64,000 bases of DNA from Brachypterus glaber (lineage: Eukaryota; Arthropoda; Insecta; Coleoptera; Kateretidae): assembly GCA_958510825.1 (NCBI GenBank), contig OY294047.1, forward strand, positions 37,545,747 through 37,609,746. The letters run 5' to 3'. The notes under the pieces are model-generated. The model was not told where the DNA came from. It worked only from the letters and a program-made list of their open reading frames with translations, and made no database searches. Positions 12,166-23,844 of the stretch are shown in pieces. The first letter of the stretch is position 1; each line of letters begins with the position of its first letter. The position numbers and the translations under genes were made by a program.

Positions 12166-12950
12166 CAGTTGGACCCACAAAAAACGCAAGATTTCAATAT
12201 GCTAAAATGTAAATATTACTAATTATTTTATAGTTTAAGTAAGATTTTAAGAAATAGGTTAGATTAATTTGACAATTAATTGTCAGTTTTTTCAGTTTAT
12301 TACAGAAAATGCATTCGAATAATGTCGAATATTAAAATAATAATAATAATAAACTGAAAAAAGCATTTAGAATATTTAATCAAATAAAAAATTAAAACAC
12401 AATATTTAGTAAATCTTATGAAAAAATAAAAATTTGAACTCTACTAACCAAACATATAATTTATGAAAATTATGATTTCCGTTTAAAAAAAGGTTTTTTC
12501 CGGAGGTTTTTTTTTCACTTTTTTAATCTTAGAACTATACATAAAACATAAAACATAAAGCGGTTTCTTGTAAATGGTATTCTCTCAAATAATTAAGTAA
12601 ATTTTTATCCTGTATTTCATTTGATATCTTCTTTCTTTCCGAGTCTGCACTCCCTTTCCTCCCCCATTTATTTTTTCTTCAATCTTAACCATTATTCTTT
12701 TTTCTATGATCTTAACACTACTCTCCGAAACACTAAATAACCTTGCCACAATTACTTCTCTATAGAGAAAGTCCAATATACTAATAGTTTGAGATTTCTT
12801 AACATTTCTTAACGCATTTCTAATTATTTTTTATAATATTATAAGTAATTTTGACAAATATTGTCAACATGACAACGGTTTTGTTTGTATTGTAATTATT
12901 GAATTTACGCAACTAAATTTTCAATCTTGTTTTTTTTTCGGATTCAACTG
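12166..12950. mobile_element. M6 TA-flanked element, CAGTTGGACCC ends
   Basis: Ends CAGTTGGACCCACAAAAAAC and its imperfect inverse (GGATTCAACTG), each beside TA (12164-12165, 12951-12952); 785 bp. A short minus-strand frame inside (12585-12776) contains a helix-turn-helix-like segment, consistent with a decayed mariner/Tc1-type transposon. Confidence 0.65.
12585..12776 (-). pseudogene. Possible transposase N-terminal fragment in M6
   Basis: 63-codon frame containing VARLFSVSESSVKIIEKR followed by a basic stretch (KGVQTRKERRYQMKY). The first part resembles the second helix-turn-helix of transposases (a..lfgVSesTVkri), but there is no DDE domain. It could be a chance frame; the position inside a TA-flanked element supports the transposase reading. 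Confidence 0.35.
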
Positions 12951-13161
12951 TACAAACTTTATGGAAATTTAGTATTATTTAGTTGAACAAATTGAAATTT
13001 AAATTTGAAATATTTTGAATTATAAAACGGAAATAAATACATGGAAAAGAAATTGATACATAAAAATGACACTATATTTATTTATGCAAAATATAAATAG
13101 TGATACCTCAAAACTATCACGATATTTTCGCATAAGAATAATAGAATTTAAAGAGGATGAC

Positions 13162-14029
13162 CAGTGATCGGACTTTGGATTTTTTAACAGGTCCGCATTA
13201 AGGAAAACAGAATAATTTCATAAAACGCAAGATCATTTAAATTGTATTTAAATTAACAAACATACATTATTATTGTTATGTAATTCTTGGTTTGTTTAAT
13301 TTTGCTCTTTTGTCTAATGTATTATTTTAAATATTCCTGTGAAATTAAACTTATTTAAATACCTACAGTCAAATAAATATATAAAATAAAAAGTAAAACA
13401 AAAAACAGTGTGTACATAAATATGTTTTTTCCTTTTTTTTTAAGATAAGCGAACAGATTTTAATATTTGGTGTGGTTCATAGGTTGTTAAATATAAAATA
13501 GAAATTAAGGGAACGTTCAAGTATTACGTAAAGCAAATTTTGGTCATTTTGGATCCCCACCCCCCTGTAACGCTATTTTCCTGTAACATTAACATGGGCG
13601 TAACACTCGAAAATGACGTTTACTAATATTCTGAGAGTAGATATGTAATATCAGCTGATTGTCACTTTCCAACCGTTATCATAGGCAACGAGTGGAAAAT
13701 AGGCACTAACTACTAACCAGGTCGTAGGAAAATACGTTTTTCTTTGCACCACTTACATCGGTAGACGTGGAAAGGTCATTTTGTTTACATAAATGGGTTT
13801 TAATACAAAAGGAAATGAATTACTTCAAAAAAATTTAGAAAAGATTTTAATAATTTACTTTGAAAATAAAATACTTAAATAATTTCTTACATAACGCTTT
13901 TATTTACTATAGTAAAAGTCCAAACCAAAAACAATATGGGAATACAATACAAGTAATATTGTTATTAAATACTATAAATCACGTTTTCCTTAATGCGGAC
14001 ATGTTAAAAAATCCAAAGTCCGATCACTG
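13162..14029. mobile_element. Nonautonomous hAT element with perfect 8-bp TSD
   Basis: Inverted termini starting CAGTGATCGGACTTTGG extend ~47 bp (13162-13207 and 13984-14029). The flanks carry identical 8-bp duplications AGGATGAC (13154-13161 and 14030-14037), diagnostic of hAT transposition. No transposase frame is present; 868 bp long. Around 13508-13620 it contains a segment (ACGTTCAAGTATTACGTAA...) resembling a repeat seen widely in insects, perhaps nested. Confidence 0.85.
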
Positions 14030-14037
14030 AGGATGAC

Positions 14038-14906
14038 CCATATTCAGCTGCATAAATCTAGTATGTCGGAGAATTTGAGACAAATGACAACCCATTTGTA
14101 TCCTCGACCTACTTGATTTCTAGACGCGCTGTTACGAAGACAACTTTTTCGAACAAAACAAAGTGATTTTTAAACAGGGATGCTGTTTCGGATAACGATG
14201 GGCGATAATTCAATTGATAAAAGGTCGCTTTTGACTAAAATAAATGTGAGGTTAGATCCTTCGACCTTTTTATACTCTTCGTGTTTGTAGAAAAAAGATT
14301 TCCTTTATTTTGAAAATTGTCAATTAGTATTTTTTGATAAACTTTACGGTATCATTCTAGATGAGTTTTTTCTTATTAACTTTTTTAGTATAAGATTATT
14401 TCAGAAAATGCAGGAGGAAAAATGGTATGAGCTCTGGTTTATGATAAAATGTTCCTAATATAAAATAAATCCAGTAATTCGTATGTAAGTAAACCTAGGC
14501 ACAGCGACACCAGAACGAAAATAACAAAAATTTACCGTTCCATCAACCAATCATGATAATTCGTCTTCATGGACCCAATGCGAGTAAAAAGAGCCAAAAA
14601 TTAAAAAAATCTGTAGAGGATTTTTTTTATAAAGAAAAACGTGATTTTTTTTGCGTAGAATTAGATCATTTTGGGAAACTTTTTCCGATTGGGCCGAAAT
14701 TTGCACCAAACCTTTATTATACTGTGCTTTTTAGTTGGTATAAAAATCAATTTTACCTTATTTTTGTAAGACCCCCAAAACGGGTTTAATTTGACACTTT
14801 TTTAATTTTTTACACTTAACTGTACATTTTTAAGAAAATATTTCCTTAGAAATTTTTTATTTGAAAATTTTCAAAATGCGAAAGTAATAGGTGAGGATTG
14901 GTGTAT
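14038..14906. other. Intronic, nothing firm
   Basis: A 78-codon frame at 14553-14789 has no domain I recognise and ends in low-complexity sequence. Treated as chance or repeat-derived. Confidence 0.35.
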
Positions 14907-15190
14907 GGCAGGATTGGTGTAGTGGACTACCGCGTAGTACTTGAAGAGTTTACTACCCAAAATAGCGTGAGTTCGATTCTCACCAGCGCCGATTTGCCTT
15001 TTTCAGTTAATTAACAGTGAAATTTGGCGAACGCGTAAGTGAAGCGGACACTCCCTATAAATTGGTTCGAAAGTCAATTAAAGCAGGTGGTTCCCTCTAC
15101 TACTAGCCCACATAAGTCCTGGACTTAGGGGATGCTTAATTAAGTAGAATAGTACGAGGTTAAACAAAAATGTAAATGTAATGTAAAAAT
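14907..15190 (+). mobile_element. tRNA-derived SINE, copy 1
   Basis: tRNA-like head with A box (GGTGTAGTGGACTA, ~14916) and B box (GTTCGATTCTC, 14971), then GGCGCC-type end, a body with CTACTACTAGCCCAC and GTCCTGGACTTAGGGGATGC, TTAATTAAGTAGAATAGTAC and a TGTAA-rich tail. Pol III-transcribed retroposon mobilised by a LINE. The first 11 bases of the head (GGATTGGTGTA) are duplicated just upstream (14895). Confidence 0.85.
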
Positions 15191-15406
15191 AGGCCGTCAC
15201 TACTTGCTGTAAATGTGTTAAATATACAAGACAGAACATTTTAGTAAGAGAAAATATTAATTCATGTAACTCCAGTAGAAAATCTTAATTTAACAGAAAA
15301 AAACATAGATTTCTAACTGTTTCCTCAATTTTAAATTTTAAAGAGAAAACCTTGTATAAAACAGACAATATTATTATAGTTCTCCGCATGAAAGAAAGTC
15401 TCCGAC

Positions 15407-15658
15407 GTATATATATATATATATATATATATCGGTGTTTTTCAAAGAAAAAAACGACATTCGATTTTTATCTTTTAAGAATAAGAAAGTTTTTAAATTT
15501 TATTTGTCAATAACTTTTTTCCCACCTTACTCGTTTAAATGGAATCATTAAAAAAAATCAAGATAAAAAGAAATAAAAATGTAAATATTTAAAACTTCGC
15601 CTCAACGCTAGAGTCGACGCGGCGCCTATGCGAGTACTGGAAATTCGCCGACTACTGG
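15407..15658 (+). repeat. (TA)n plus repeat family B, copy 2
   Basis: Second copy of the 228-bp unit seen at 5011, also starting in a (TA)n run. That the microsatellite precedes both copies suggests it is part of the element end or its preferred target. Confidence 0.8.
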
Positions 15659-16740
15659 TTATAAGGCGTGCGTGCCTGCAGCGGGCCTCCCACTTGCACA
15701 CGCATTCCAAACATATTTCCCGTAGCCACAGATACGTGCGTCAAACTATATCAATTGGATAGGTTCTATTAAGACGAAGCAATACAGACCTTCCCACTGA
15801 ATTTTTATGGGCATTTTAAATCCTGTATTGTTGATAATAGAAAAAATATTTGTCTTGGATTAGGATGGACTAAGACGAAAGATATAAATGATGCTGCTTC
15901 AGATAAAATTTTGGTTCTCACACGTTTTTGTTTGGAGCATGGAAATATGTCGATTTTTGTAAATTTTTAAGACTTAAATTAGATTAAAGAATTTAGAGAT
16001 GCAATAATAATAATAATAATAATAATTATTATTATTATATAGACCTTCATATTGTGTGATATATCACATAAACTCTTATGTCAAAAAATTTTCTGGAGTC
16101 TTTTGTACGTTTTATTGAATTTACCAAAAAAGTATTGTTATTACCAATTTGGGATTTTATATAGTTTTATGTTTAATTAGATCAAAATATACAAATATAA
16201 TATACAAAATATTTACTTAATAATTATGTATAATATACTTGACAATGTGACAATAAAAATACCATATAATATAATAATATATAATAATAAAATATAATAA
16301 TATCATAACATATTATATATAATATATAAGATATGTTTATTTGCTCTCCTTTTTTAATAAATCAATAGGTATGCAAAATGTAGTTACCAGCTCATTTTAA
16401 AAGAAGAAAGTAGATTTATACATCTATGTATAAATCTATAGATTTCAAATTTTTTATTACAGTATTATTAATCTGAGCCATTTTGCCTCAATGATTATAA
16501 TTATTGATTATTTATATCGATAAAAAATCTAAAACAGAAAATAAAATTAAAATGTTCTTATGTCTAGATTGGCAGGTAAGGTATTGCGTTTAAAATAATA
16601 CTTATCTGCTATATCTTCTTTTCCAAAAAAAATATTATTAGTCAATACCTTACCAAAATTTAAAAATTTTGCCTAAATAAAGAATTTTTAATAAAATTCT
16701 TGATAAATCGTTAAAATAATTAAAAAAGAATGAGAAACTG
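15659..16740. other. Intronic, GC-richer patch then AT-rich
   Basis: 15660-15720 (GCGTGCCTGCAGCGGGCCTC) is unusually GC-rich. A 65-codon open stretch without ATG (15773-15970, ...LGLGWTKTKDINDAASDKIL) is unrecognised. The rest is AT-rich. Confidence 0.3.
15998..16040. repeat. Self-complementary (AAT)n(ATT)n
   Basis: A run of AAT units switches directly to ATT units (near 16024), giving a perfect trinucleotide hairpin. Confidence 0.9.
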
Positions 16741-16800
16741 AATAAAAGTTAACTTCTAACGTTTCGGGATCTAATTTGATCCCGTTTTCAAAGAAAATTA
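16741..16800 (-). repeat. Possible Penelope-type 3' hairpin
   Basis: Minus strand: TTTGAAAACGGGATCAAATT then AGATCCCGAAACGTTAG. A GGGATC/GATCCC stem followed by CGAAACGTT is typical of 3' noncoding parts of Penelope-like elements in animals. No GIY-YIG or RT frame is nearby. Confidence 0.35.
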
Positions 16801-17159
16801 TTAGTTTTTGAAAGAATTTGTGCAATATTTGGCTTTATTAATCAAAATATGACAAATGTCAAAATATGTAATTTCGAGGTAATTGAAACAAAGACACCCG
16901 TAACAATAAAAAGGTGTAGAGAAATTCATTTGAAAAATGCGTTTTTGTTGAAAACGTGTAGAGAAGTTAATTTGGAAAAAACTTTTTTATTGAAAATATT
17001 ACTGTAAATATATATACGCCTCAAATAAATTATAGATTCTATTTAAGAAAGTAGATGTTTAAATAAATGTAGTTATTTGACTATAGAAAATTAGGTATCT
17101 ATATACAAGCGGGGGTTTTAATGCAGATATGCAAAGACATACCTTTAGTGTAAATAGAT

Positions 17160-17380
17160 TTTACAAAGAACCACGGCAAATGTTTAAAGAGGTACTTGTT
17201 TGACTACAATACAAAAAAAATTGATACTTTAAAGGGTCTATGGTCAATGATTCAAATTTTTGCTTGTCTGGTTATTTATTTTGACTTTATTTTGTGAATT
17301 TGATCGATCGCAGCAATTTAGAATAATGTCAGACGCCTTTGTGTGGTCCTATTTGTGAAGTTCTCTAATACAGAAGGTGC
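17160..17380 (+). repeat. Intronic duplicated segment, copy 1
   Basis: A 221-bp segment repeated at 17765-17986 (offset 605). Best conserved part: TTTGATCGATCGCAGCAATT and AGAATAATGTCAGACGCC. Not TG...CA-bounded, so not an obvious LTR pair. Confidence 0.75.
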
Positions 17381-17764
17381 GATTTTCAACAAAACTAAGT
17401 GTTAGAAATTGCGGAAATTAGTAATAAGTATGTAATATTTATTGATTTGTTTTAGATGAATTCTCTGTAGATTTTTGAAAAGGTATCTACAGTATACTAT
17501 AAGATACGATGTAAAACAAGCATAGCTTTTGAACTTGAAGTAAAATCAGTTTGGAATAGTAAAAAAGTTCATTAAATGACACATTCATTGAAGTCCTTCT
17601 GGAGTCTATATCCTTAGAAGTTTATCAAGCAGTTTTTGGCACCGTGTAAAAAATATACAATTTAACTATAATGTTAAACTATATATTTTTTACGCAGCTT
17701 ATTTGGAAAAATACCTAAGAAGACAACATTGATTCATTTGTTTCTTTGCTTTATTCTAAAAACT

Positions 17765-17986
17765 GTTTACAAAGTACCACAATAAATGTTTGAAGAGGTA
17801 ATTATTTGACTATAATACATAACAAATTAGGTACTTTAAAGGGTCCATGGTCATAGATTCAAATCTTTGCTTGCCTGGTTATTTATTTTGACTTTATTTT
17901 CCTGAATTTGATCGATCGCAGCAATTTAGAATAATGTCAGACGCCTTTGTGTGGTTCTATTTGTAACCATCTAATATACAAGGTGC
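17765..17986 (+). repeat. Intronic duplicated segment, copy 2
   Basis: Second copy of the 17160-17380 segment. Between them lies a stem-loop (17643-17694: GTGTAAAAAATATACAATTT and inverse). Confidence 0.75.
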
Positions 17987-19111
17987 AGAACTAAATAATC
18001 TTTAACATATAATACATACCGTACATTGTAAAATATGCATTGTAAATCTTTAGTGATAGAAATTCTGAGTTTGAAAAAACATAATAAATGTTAAACAAAA
18101 AAAAAAGTATACTATACACGTTTTTGACATTATCTATATTACAAAATATTTTTTTCAGAAAATACCTTACTAGTACCTTAATATCTGAAATTATATATTA
18201 GTAAACCACGTAATTAGGAAAAAATGAGTTAATAATTAAGAAAAATTTTCAATATCTAAAATCAAAAACCTTAAATCAAATCTAGCATGGTGTATGTAAA
18301 AATAAAAATATTGAAGTTAATGAAAATGTTTTCTTTTAATTTGTTCCTGAAGATTTGTATGTGTGCAAATGTAGACTAACATTATTTCTGACCTCAAAGT
18401 TAACGATAAATAAATTTCTTGTATTTTTTGTAAAGAAAAATCAAAACTTTTGTATGAAGTAAGAAGTAAGAAGTTAAAACGTAAATGCAGTGAGCAAAAA
18501 ATACTGTATAAACAAAATAACTTTTAAACAACTTCCAAAATACTGCTGTTTCATAGAAGATTAATTGATTAAATAATTACCTATCACAAAAACGAGACTC
18601 AAATAGCGTGAATATCAGATAATCAAGATAAAATAATTTAATCTAATTAGTCTGAGACCTGGTTTCGATAACTAGTTAGATAGGTTAGAAAAAAACTTTT
18701 GATTTCATTCGACTTCTTCAAATTCTGCCAAGTCACCGGCTAGACTGCGGCGGTGTCTTATTTAAATGAAAAAAATGCACCTTGTCATTATTTGTATAAA
18801 TAAATGTTTCAATAAACTCGATACAACTATTTTATTCTGAGAAATATCCACGTCTTACAAAGGATCTTTGTCTGTGGTTAACTGGTGAATTATCTGATTG
18901 AATTTTTTTGTACGGTTGAATTTAATGCAATTTTGTTGTTTTAAATGCATTTAATTGTTTCAACAACAATGTTGTATTACTTGTTTGATTATTTTATGTT
19001 TTATAGAAGAGAGATAATTTACTGTAAGGCTCAACATAAGGGGCTTACTTCTAGAAAGTTTTTAAGACCACAGAATATTTGATAAAATTTTTAAAATTTA
19101 ATTAAACAGAA
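17987..19111. other. Intronic, nothing identified
   Basis: AT-rich, no repeats paired within the window. GC-richer spot CACCGGCTAGACTGCGGCGG at 18735. Confidence 0.4.
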
Positions 19112-19113
19112 TA

Positions 19114-19968
19114 CACTGAAAGAAATTACATTGAAAAGGTGTAAAAAAATACACTCTATAAATGTGTAAATTTACACCTTCATATAAATGTACATCAACA
19201 TTGATGTGACACTACACAGGTGAGGTGATTTTGACCTAGAGTGTGTATTTTTACATCCATACCTTCTGTAACAATACACTCTGAGCTCAAGAAAGTGTAT
19301 TTCTATACAAATACCTTTCTCAACAATACACACGAAGTGTAAAAATCACACTTCTGATGTACAAGCCAGCCAATCGCGGGCGTTAAGCTAGTCACGTGAC
19401 TCGAGAAGCCAGAATTCCTGCTTCATCGAGTCTGGTGGCTGTCGACCATTATAATTGTTTACGTTTGTAAGAGCGTATAATTTTGTGTGTGCTAGATTTT
19501 TCAAAGTAATAATTGTTAAGTGTTGATTAAAAGTAAATATTTAAAAAGTTTGATTAATACAATATCCTTAAAACATACATTTTATAATATTTTACTTATT
19601 TAGGCGGTAACACTGGCCTGCAAATTTTGAGTTGTTAAGACTTGTGTATGTTTTCTGTTTCTATTTTATATTGGTACTTTTTGTAGCTCTGATTACGAAT
19701 ATACGTTTTATTTTTCTGTTGCGTAGTTTTTCCATAAAACACTATTCATAAATAGAAAAATAACAAAATGGTTATTCTTTTTTTTTTTTTTAATAAATTG
19801 AAGGGTTTTAGGTAAAAAGTATATTTACGCTTTGGTGTAAACTTTACACTCTGGATGTAAAAATATAATACACACCGCATTTATATTAACGCTTTGAGTG
19901 TAAATTCACATCAGCAGCAGCTGCAAGTAAATTACCCATGCACGTGGATGTAAAAATTTATCTCAGTG
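19114..19968. mobile_element. M1 MITE (CACTGAAAG ends), copy 1
   Basis: TA-flanked (19112-19113, 19969-19970), ends CACTGAAAGAAATTACA and AAATTTATCTCAGTG, 855 bp. The outer parts are rich in TGTAAATTTACAC-like palindromes; a GC-richer core (about 19365-19450) contains CACGTGACTCGAGAAGCCAG and is conserved in copy 2. Confidence 0.8.
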
Positions 19969-20115
19969 TAGTGCTTTGCAAAACTCAATAGGTGAGTATT
20001 ATGTACATTCAATAAACAAACACAAGCACACTATCAAGGTTAGATCGCGGCTTAACTCCAGAAAGTGTGGGGCAAGTAAAGAAACGACGATGTCATTTAA
20101 TTTCTAAGTGTAACT

Positions 20116-20600
20116 AATTTTAAGCCAATTTTTGCGTTTTTTCCATGTTTAGGTTTTAGGTCATAGGAAAAATAGTATACGCACCTGGACGCAAACCATT
20201 TCAGTGCACTAAAAACTAGGTTCTCGTACTCGGTGCGCAATATACTATTGCTCCGTTACTAGTACAAGATAAATCATAATTGATGATGTACATTTATTAT
20301 TCTGTTGCTATAGCTTAATTCACACTAGAATTTAGGTACTCCATTCTTTTATAGCAATTAGTTCCATTTTAAGACAATTTTGGAGTTTTTTTTATGTTTA
20401 GGTTTTAGGTCGTGAGAAAAATAGTACATGCACCTCGACGCAAACCATTTCAGTGCACTTAAAACTAGGTTCGCATACTCGGTGCGTAATATACTATTGC
20501 TCCGCTTCTAGTACGAGGTATATCATCATTGATGATGTTGCTATAGCTCAATTCACACACTAGAATTTACGTACGCCATTCTTTTATAACAATTAGTTCC
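20116..20600 (+). repeat. Two tandem ~243-bp units with hairpins
   Basis: Units 20116-20362 and 20363-20600 share GTTTAGGTTTTAGGTC, GACGCAAACCATTTCAGTGC, AATATACTATTGCTCCG and TATAGC...AATTCACAC. Each holds a foldback (20170-20249; 20419-20498: AATAGTA..GCACC ... GGTGCG.AATATACTATT). Confidence 0.75.
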
Positions 20601-22279
20601 ATTTTTGGACACATGCCTCTTCTAAATGTCTTTTTTTTGTCATTTAAGTCTTCCAACATCCAGTTTCAACCAGCAGTCATTTTAATATCGTTTATCTAGA
20701 AGTTAGGAAATTTGGCCTTTTATTCGAAAAATTTAGGGAAAATAGCAACAATTTTTGTCTTTTTTTATTCATTGTAAAACAGTTTTAGGATTTTTTTTTT
20801 GTTTAAAAGTTCATAACAAAAACATATTTGGCATTTTGTGCGTGATTTTGGGCTGTGTTTGATTTTGTTTTAGTTAAGTCCAAGTTACTCACGCGTTAGT
20901 TCCAAACACTAGAACTAAAGGTTCTCGGCTGACAAAATGAAAGCATTTGAGAAACCTCTAGACACCGGAGTACATACTAATTCTTCCTCATATATTTTTT
21001 ATTTAAAATAACTTTAAAACTTAAAAAGTTTGTAACTATAATGAATTTGTAATTAAAAAAATAAACAAATGAAAAATGAAAAATTTAAGTGTTATTTTTA
21101 CCATAAATAATAATATTTTCGTTTAAATATATACATTTTGGACTAAATTACAAAAAAATACAAAAAAGTACCAAAAGCAACGGTTATTCAATTTTTTTTT
21201 TGAGTTTATGAAATTGTGTTGGAAATGTTTTGTTAACACTTTTAAAGAGAAATGTATAACGAACATTCCACTTTTTAAATCGTCTCAATTCGACCGATAG
21301 GAGCCGAGAAAATAAAAAAAAACTAAAACGAAAACACGAAATAAATATTATTTTTTTTTAAGTAAAAAAACAGATGGCTTCCGCACTGCACAGAATGGAA
21401 AAAATCGAGTTACAGACTCTTTTGGATGTCTAAATCAAATTAGAAAAACAAACGCGCTATTACCAGATTTTTCGTTTTCCATATAAATTTCCGGTTATAT
21501 GACACTATATATTTTTTTATTTTTTATTTATTTTTTTTATTTATTTATTGGTGAGTTTTGTACAAATGCATGGAGCCCCAAATAAGTTTTAAGCTTGTGC
21601 TAGGGCTTCTCCATTAATTAAGATAAGAAATATAAACCATGTGTAGATACACGCCAAAGAAAACAAAGCACATTTTTTTCAGAAATTACCAAAATTAACC
21701 AATATCTTCAAAAAAATTCTTCTTGCTTGTTCTAACATTTGTTTAATCCAATTAAATCCCAAGTTTTAGCAGCTATTTACTATTAATTTAGAACAGAAAA
21801 TTTAAAAAAATTAGCTAATGACATTGACATGTATATCAAATATATATTGATTTTAATACATTTTTTTTTCTGTGTATACATTAAATAACTGGTTTGATGA
21901 CGCGCTGTAACGCTTAAGCAGGAATTACCAATTAGTGTAATGTAATTTTCTTATTGAAAGTGTAGGTACCAATATTATTACAGTACCTAACTAAACAATT
22001 TTTATTATACAAAGTATATATACTACGTTAATTAATTTTTCTACTACCTAATTAAGGCTAGCTTACATATTATGAACCGTTGTCAAGGCTTGTTTACCTT
22101 GGCAACCAATGAAATCAGAGAACTCATTTATTATTGACCGTTGTTAAGCATTGTTTATTGACGACGGTCAATAATAAAAAAAAATTAAGACGACTACTAA
22201 CTATTTTCAACTTACTTGTCAAACTGACAGCTATGTCAAAATAATTTTTAAACTTTATTTTTAACTGATATTTGGAGTT
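20601..22279. other. Intronic, mostly AT-rich
   Basis: Contains the LINE tail at 21510 and a small hairpin at 22132-22180 (TTATTGACCGTTGTT and inverse). No gene. Confidence 0.4.
21510..21608 (-). repeat. LINE 3' UTR/tail, (AATAA)n type, copy 1
   Basis: Minus strand: AGCACAAGCTTAAAACTTAT, TTGG-GCTCCATG, ACTCACCAATAAATAAATAA, then A/T-rich tail. Shares AGCACAA...TTATTTGG..CTC..CATG in order with 23690-23765. No coding part recovered. Confidence 0.5.
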
Positions 22280-22392
22280 ACTAGCTATAGGTAGTATAAA
22301 AAACAGTATATGTACCATGTATGCGAACTGTCTTAAGTGTTTTCGAACACTAAAGACTTAGTTCGCATACTATAGTATATTATGCACCTATA
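22280..22392. repeat. Foldback related to the 20116 units
   Basis: ATGCGAACTGTCTTAAGTGT pairs with ACACTAAAGACTTAGTTCGC; outer CTATAGGT/ACCTATAG arms. Shares TTCGCATACT and AATATACTAT-like pieces with the hairpins at 20170 and 20419. Confidence 0.55.
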
Positions 22393-22470
22393 GGTGGACC
22401 CAATGGAGCTCTCTACAACTAGAATTATGAAACAAAAGACGTCTACCCTATCTCTATGTCATTTGTGCTA

Positions 22471-22550
22471 CACTTTCCAGCCAACCAAATAAATACTGTA
22501 TTTGTTTTTCATACAACAAATACAGTATTTATTTGGTTGGCCAGAAAGTG
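22471..22550. repeat. 80-bp near-perfect palindrome
   Basis: Arms CCAACCAAATAAATACTGTA and its inverse within CACTTTC/GAAAGTG, ~10-nt loop. A degenerate relative is at 22660-22735, and GTACCTATTTGGTTGGACG at 24015 shows the same motif. Confidence 0.75.
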
Positions 22551-22659
22551 TGGCAGTGAGCGGCACGAACGAACATAGCTAATGTGAATCTGTAGAATAA
22601 GATAATTCTACTAAAATTTAGATGGCGCCAGTAATTTCTTTAATAAAAATAAATAGTTA

Positions 22660-22735
22660 CACTTTTCGCCCGGCCCAGTAAATATTGTATTTGTTCAACA
22701 AAGAACAAATACAGAATTTGTTTGGTTGGGTGGAA
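22660..22735. repeat. Degenerate relative of the 22471 palindrome
   Basis: CACTTTTCGCCCGGCCCAGT to TTTGTTTGGTTGGGTGGAAG, folding on ATTGTATTTGTTC/GAACAAATACA. Same architecture as 22471-22550. Confidence 0.55.
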
Positions 22736-23687
22736 GTGGGAGTGTATGTATGTCTTCTATCCTTTTTGGGTAGAACTTTTGTCCCTGTCTAATCTAACGG
22801 GAGAAATCTCAATTGCAATGACATTACAATTTTTGTTCTCAGAATAAACTTAATTTAAGTTTTTATTGAAGGAAAACTTAAGCTTAATTGTTTAAATAAT
22901 TACTTTATAGTTTGTCTATGGTGTACACTGTGTTTATTTAATTATTTGTTTATTTATTTACTTATTGTCGCAGTACATTGACTAGAAAATCCTTAGTAAG
23001 AATATAGGTATTTTTTTTTTAATTATTTATGACCTAAAACAGTACAAGAAAACTAGTGACTAGGCCTAAGGTACATAATATAAATAATTTAAGTATTAAA
23101 AATTAACTAATATAGAAATTTTATTTAAATATAAACTAAAAATTCCTGTCTTTATAGAAAATTTATATATTATAATACAAATAAATAATTATTTATAATA
23201 TAATTCTAATTATTTATATTATAATCCATCGATAACATACAATGTATGTGCACGACCAAGTATCTATATTATTAACAATAAAAATGAATAAATTATATTC
23301 TATGTATTATTAATAAATATGCAAATAAAATAATTCTATAGACTAATAATAAGAAAAATACTAGGTAGGTATATATTATATAATTTTTTATTTTTGTTTA
23401 ATTTAAACGTCATTAGTCAATAAATAATATTATTCTAATTATAATAATTAGTTTTTTTATATAGTTTTGAACAGTTTTTTTTTAATTTTAAAGTTTTGCT
23501 GTTACTATTTCTTTTGTTCAAAATATAACATACCTATACCTATTAAAACAAATCTGAGTTATTCAATCTTGTGTTTTTTTGACTACTATTGCTGAAGCTA
23601 TTAACCTACATATCCCAGAAAACCATTAAATTAATAAACCATTTTGTCGATAATTATAAAATAATATTATAATTTTATTTATTTTAT
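22736..23687. other. Intronic, very AT-rich
   Basis: (ATTTATTT)-like run at 22935-22965 and long AT-only blocks to 23460. Nothing else seen. Confidence 0.4.
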
Positions 23688-23765
23688 TTTTTTATTTATT
23701 TATTTAGTGATATACTACAGAGTCATGGAGAGTACCAAATAACCTTTTGGATTGTGCTAATAATT
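23688..23765 (-). repeat. LINE 3' UTR/tail, copy 2
   Basis: Minus strand: AGCACAATCCAAAAGGTTAT then TTGGTACTCTCCATGACTC and a TAAATAAATAAATAAA tail; same family and orientation as the copy at 21510. Confidence 0.5.
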
Positions 23766-23844
23766 TCTGTCTTCAAACTCTCCACCACCTTCCCTTTATT
23801 TCTCTGCTTACTTCTTTCCTCATATTGTATACTGACCATATTGT

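Noticed and set aside
15773..15970. 65-codon open stretch (LGLGWTKTKDINDAASDKIL)
   Set aside because: No start codon, no splice sites, no family recognised; such lengths occur by chance, so only noted in the gap entry.
17160..17986. LTR pair of a small retrotransposon
   Set aside because: Copies lack TG...CA ends, primer-binding site and polypurine tract as far as I can see, and the interior is only ~384 bp.
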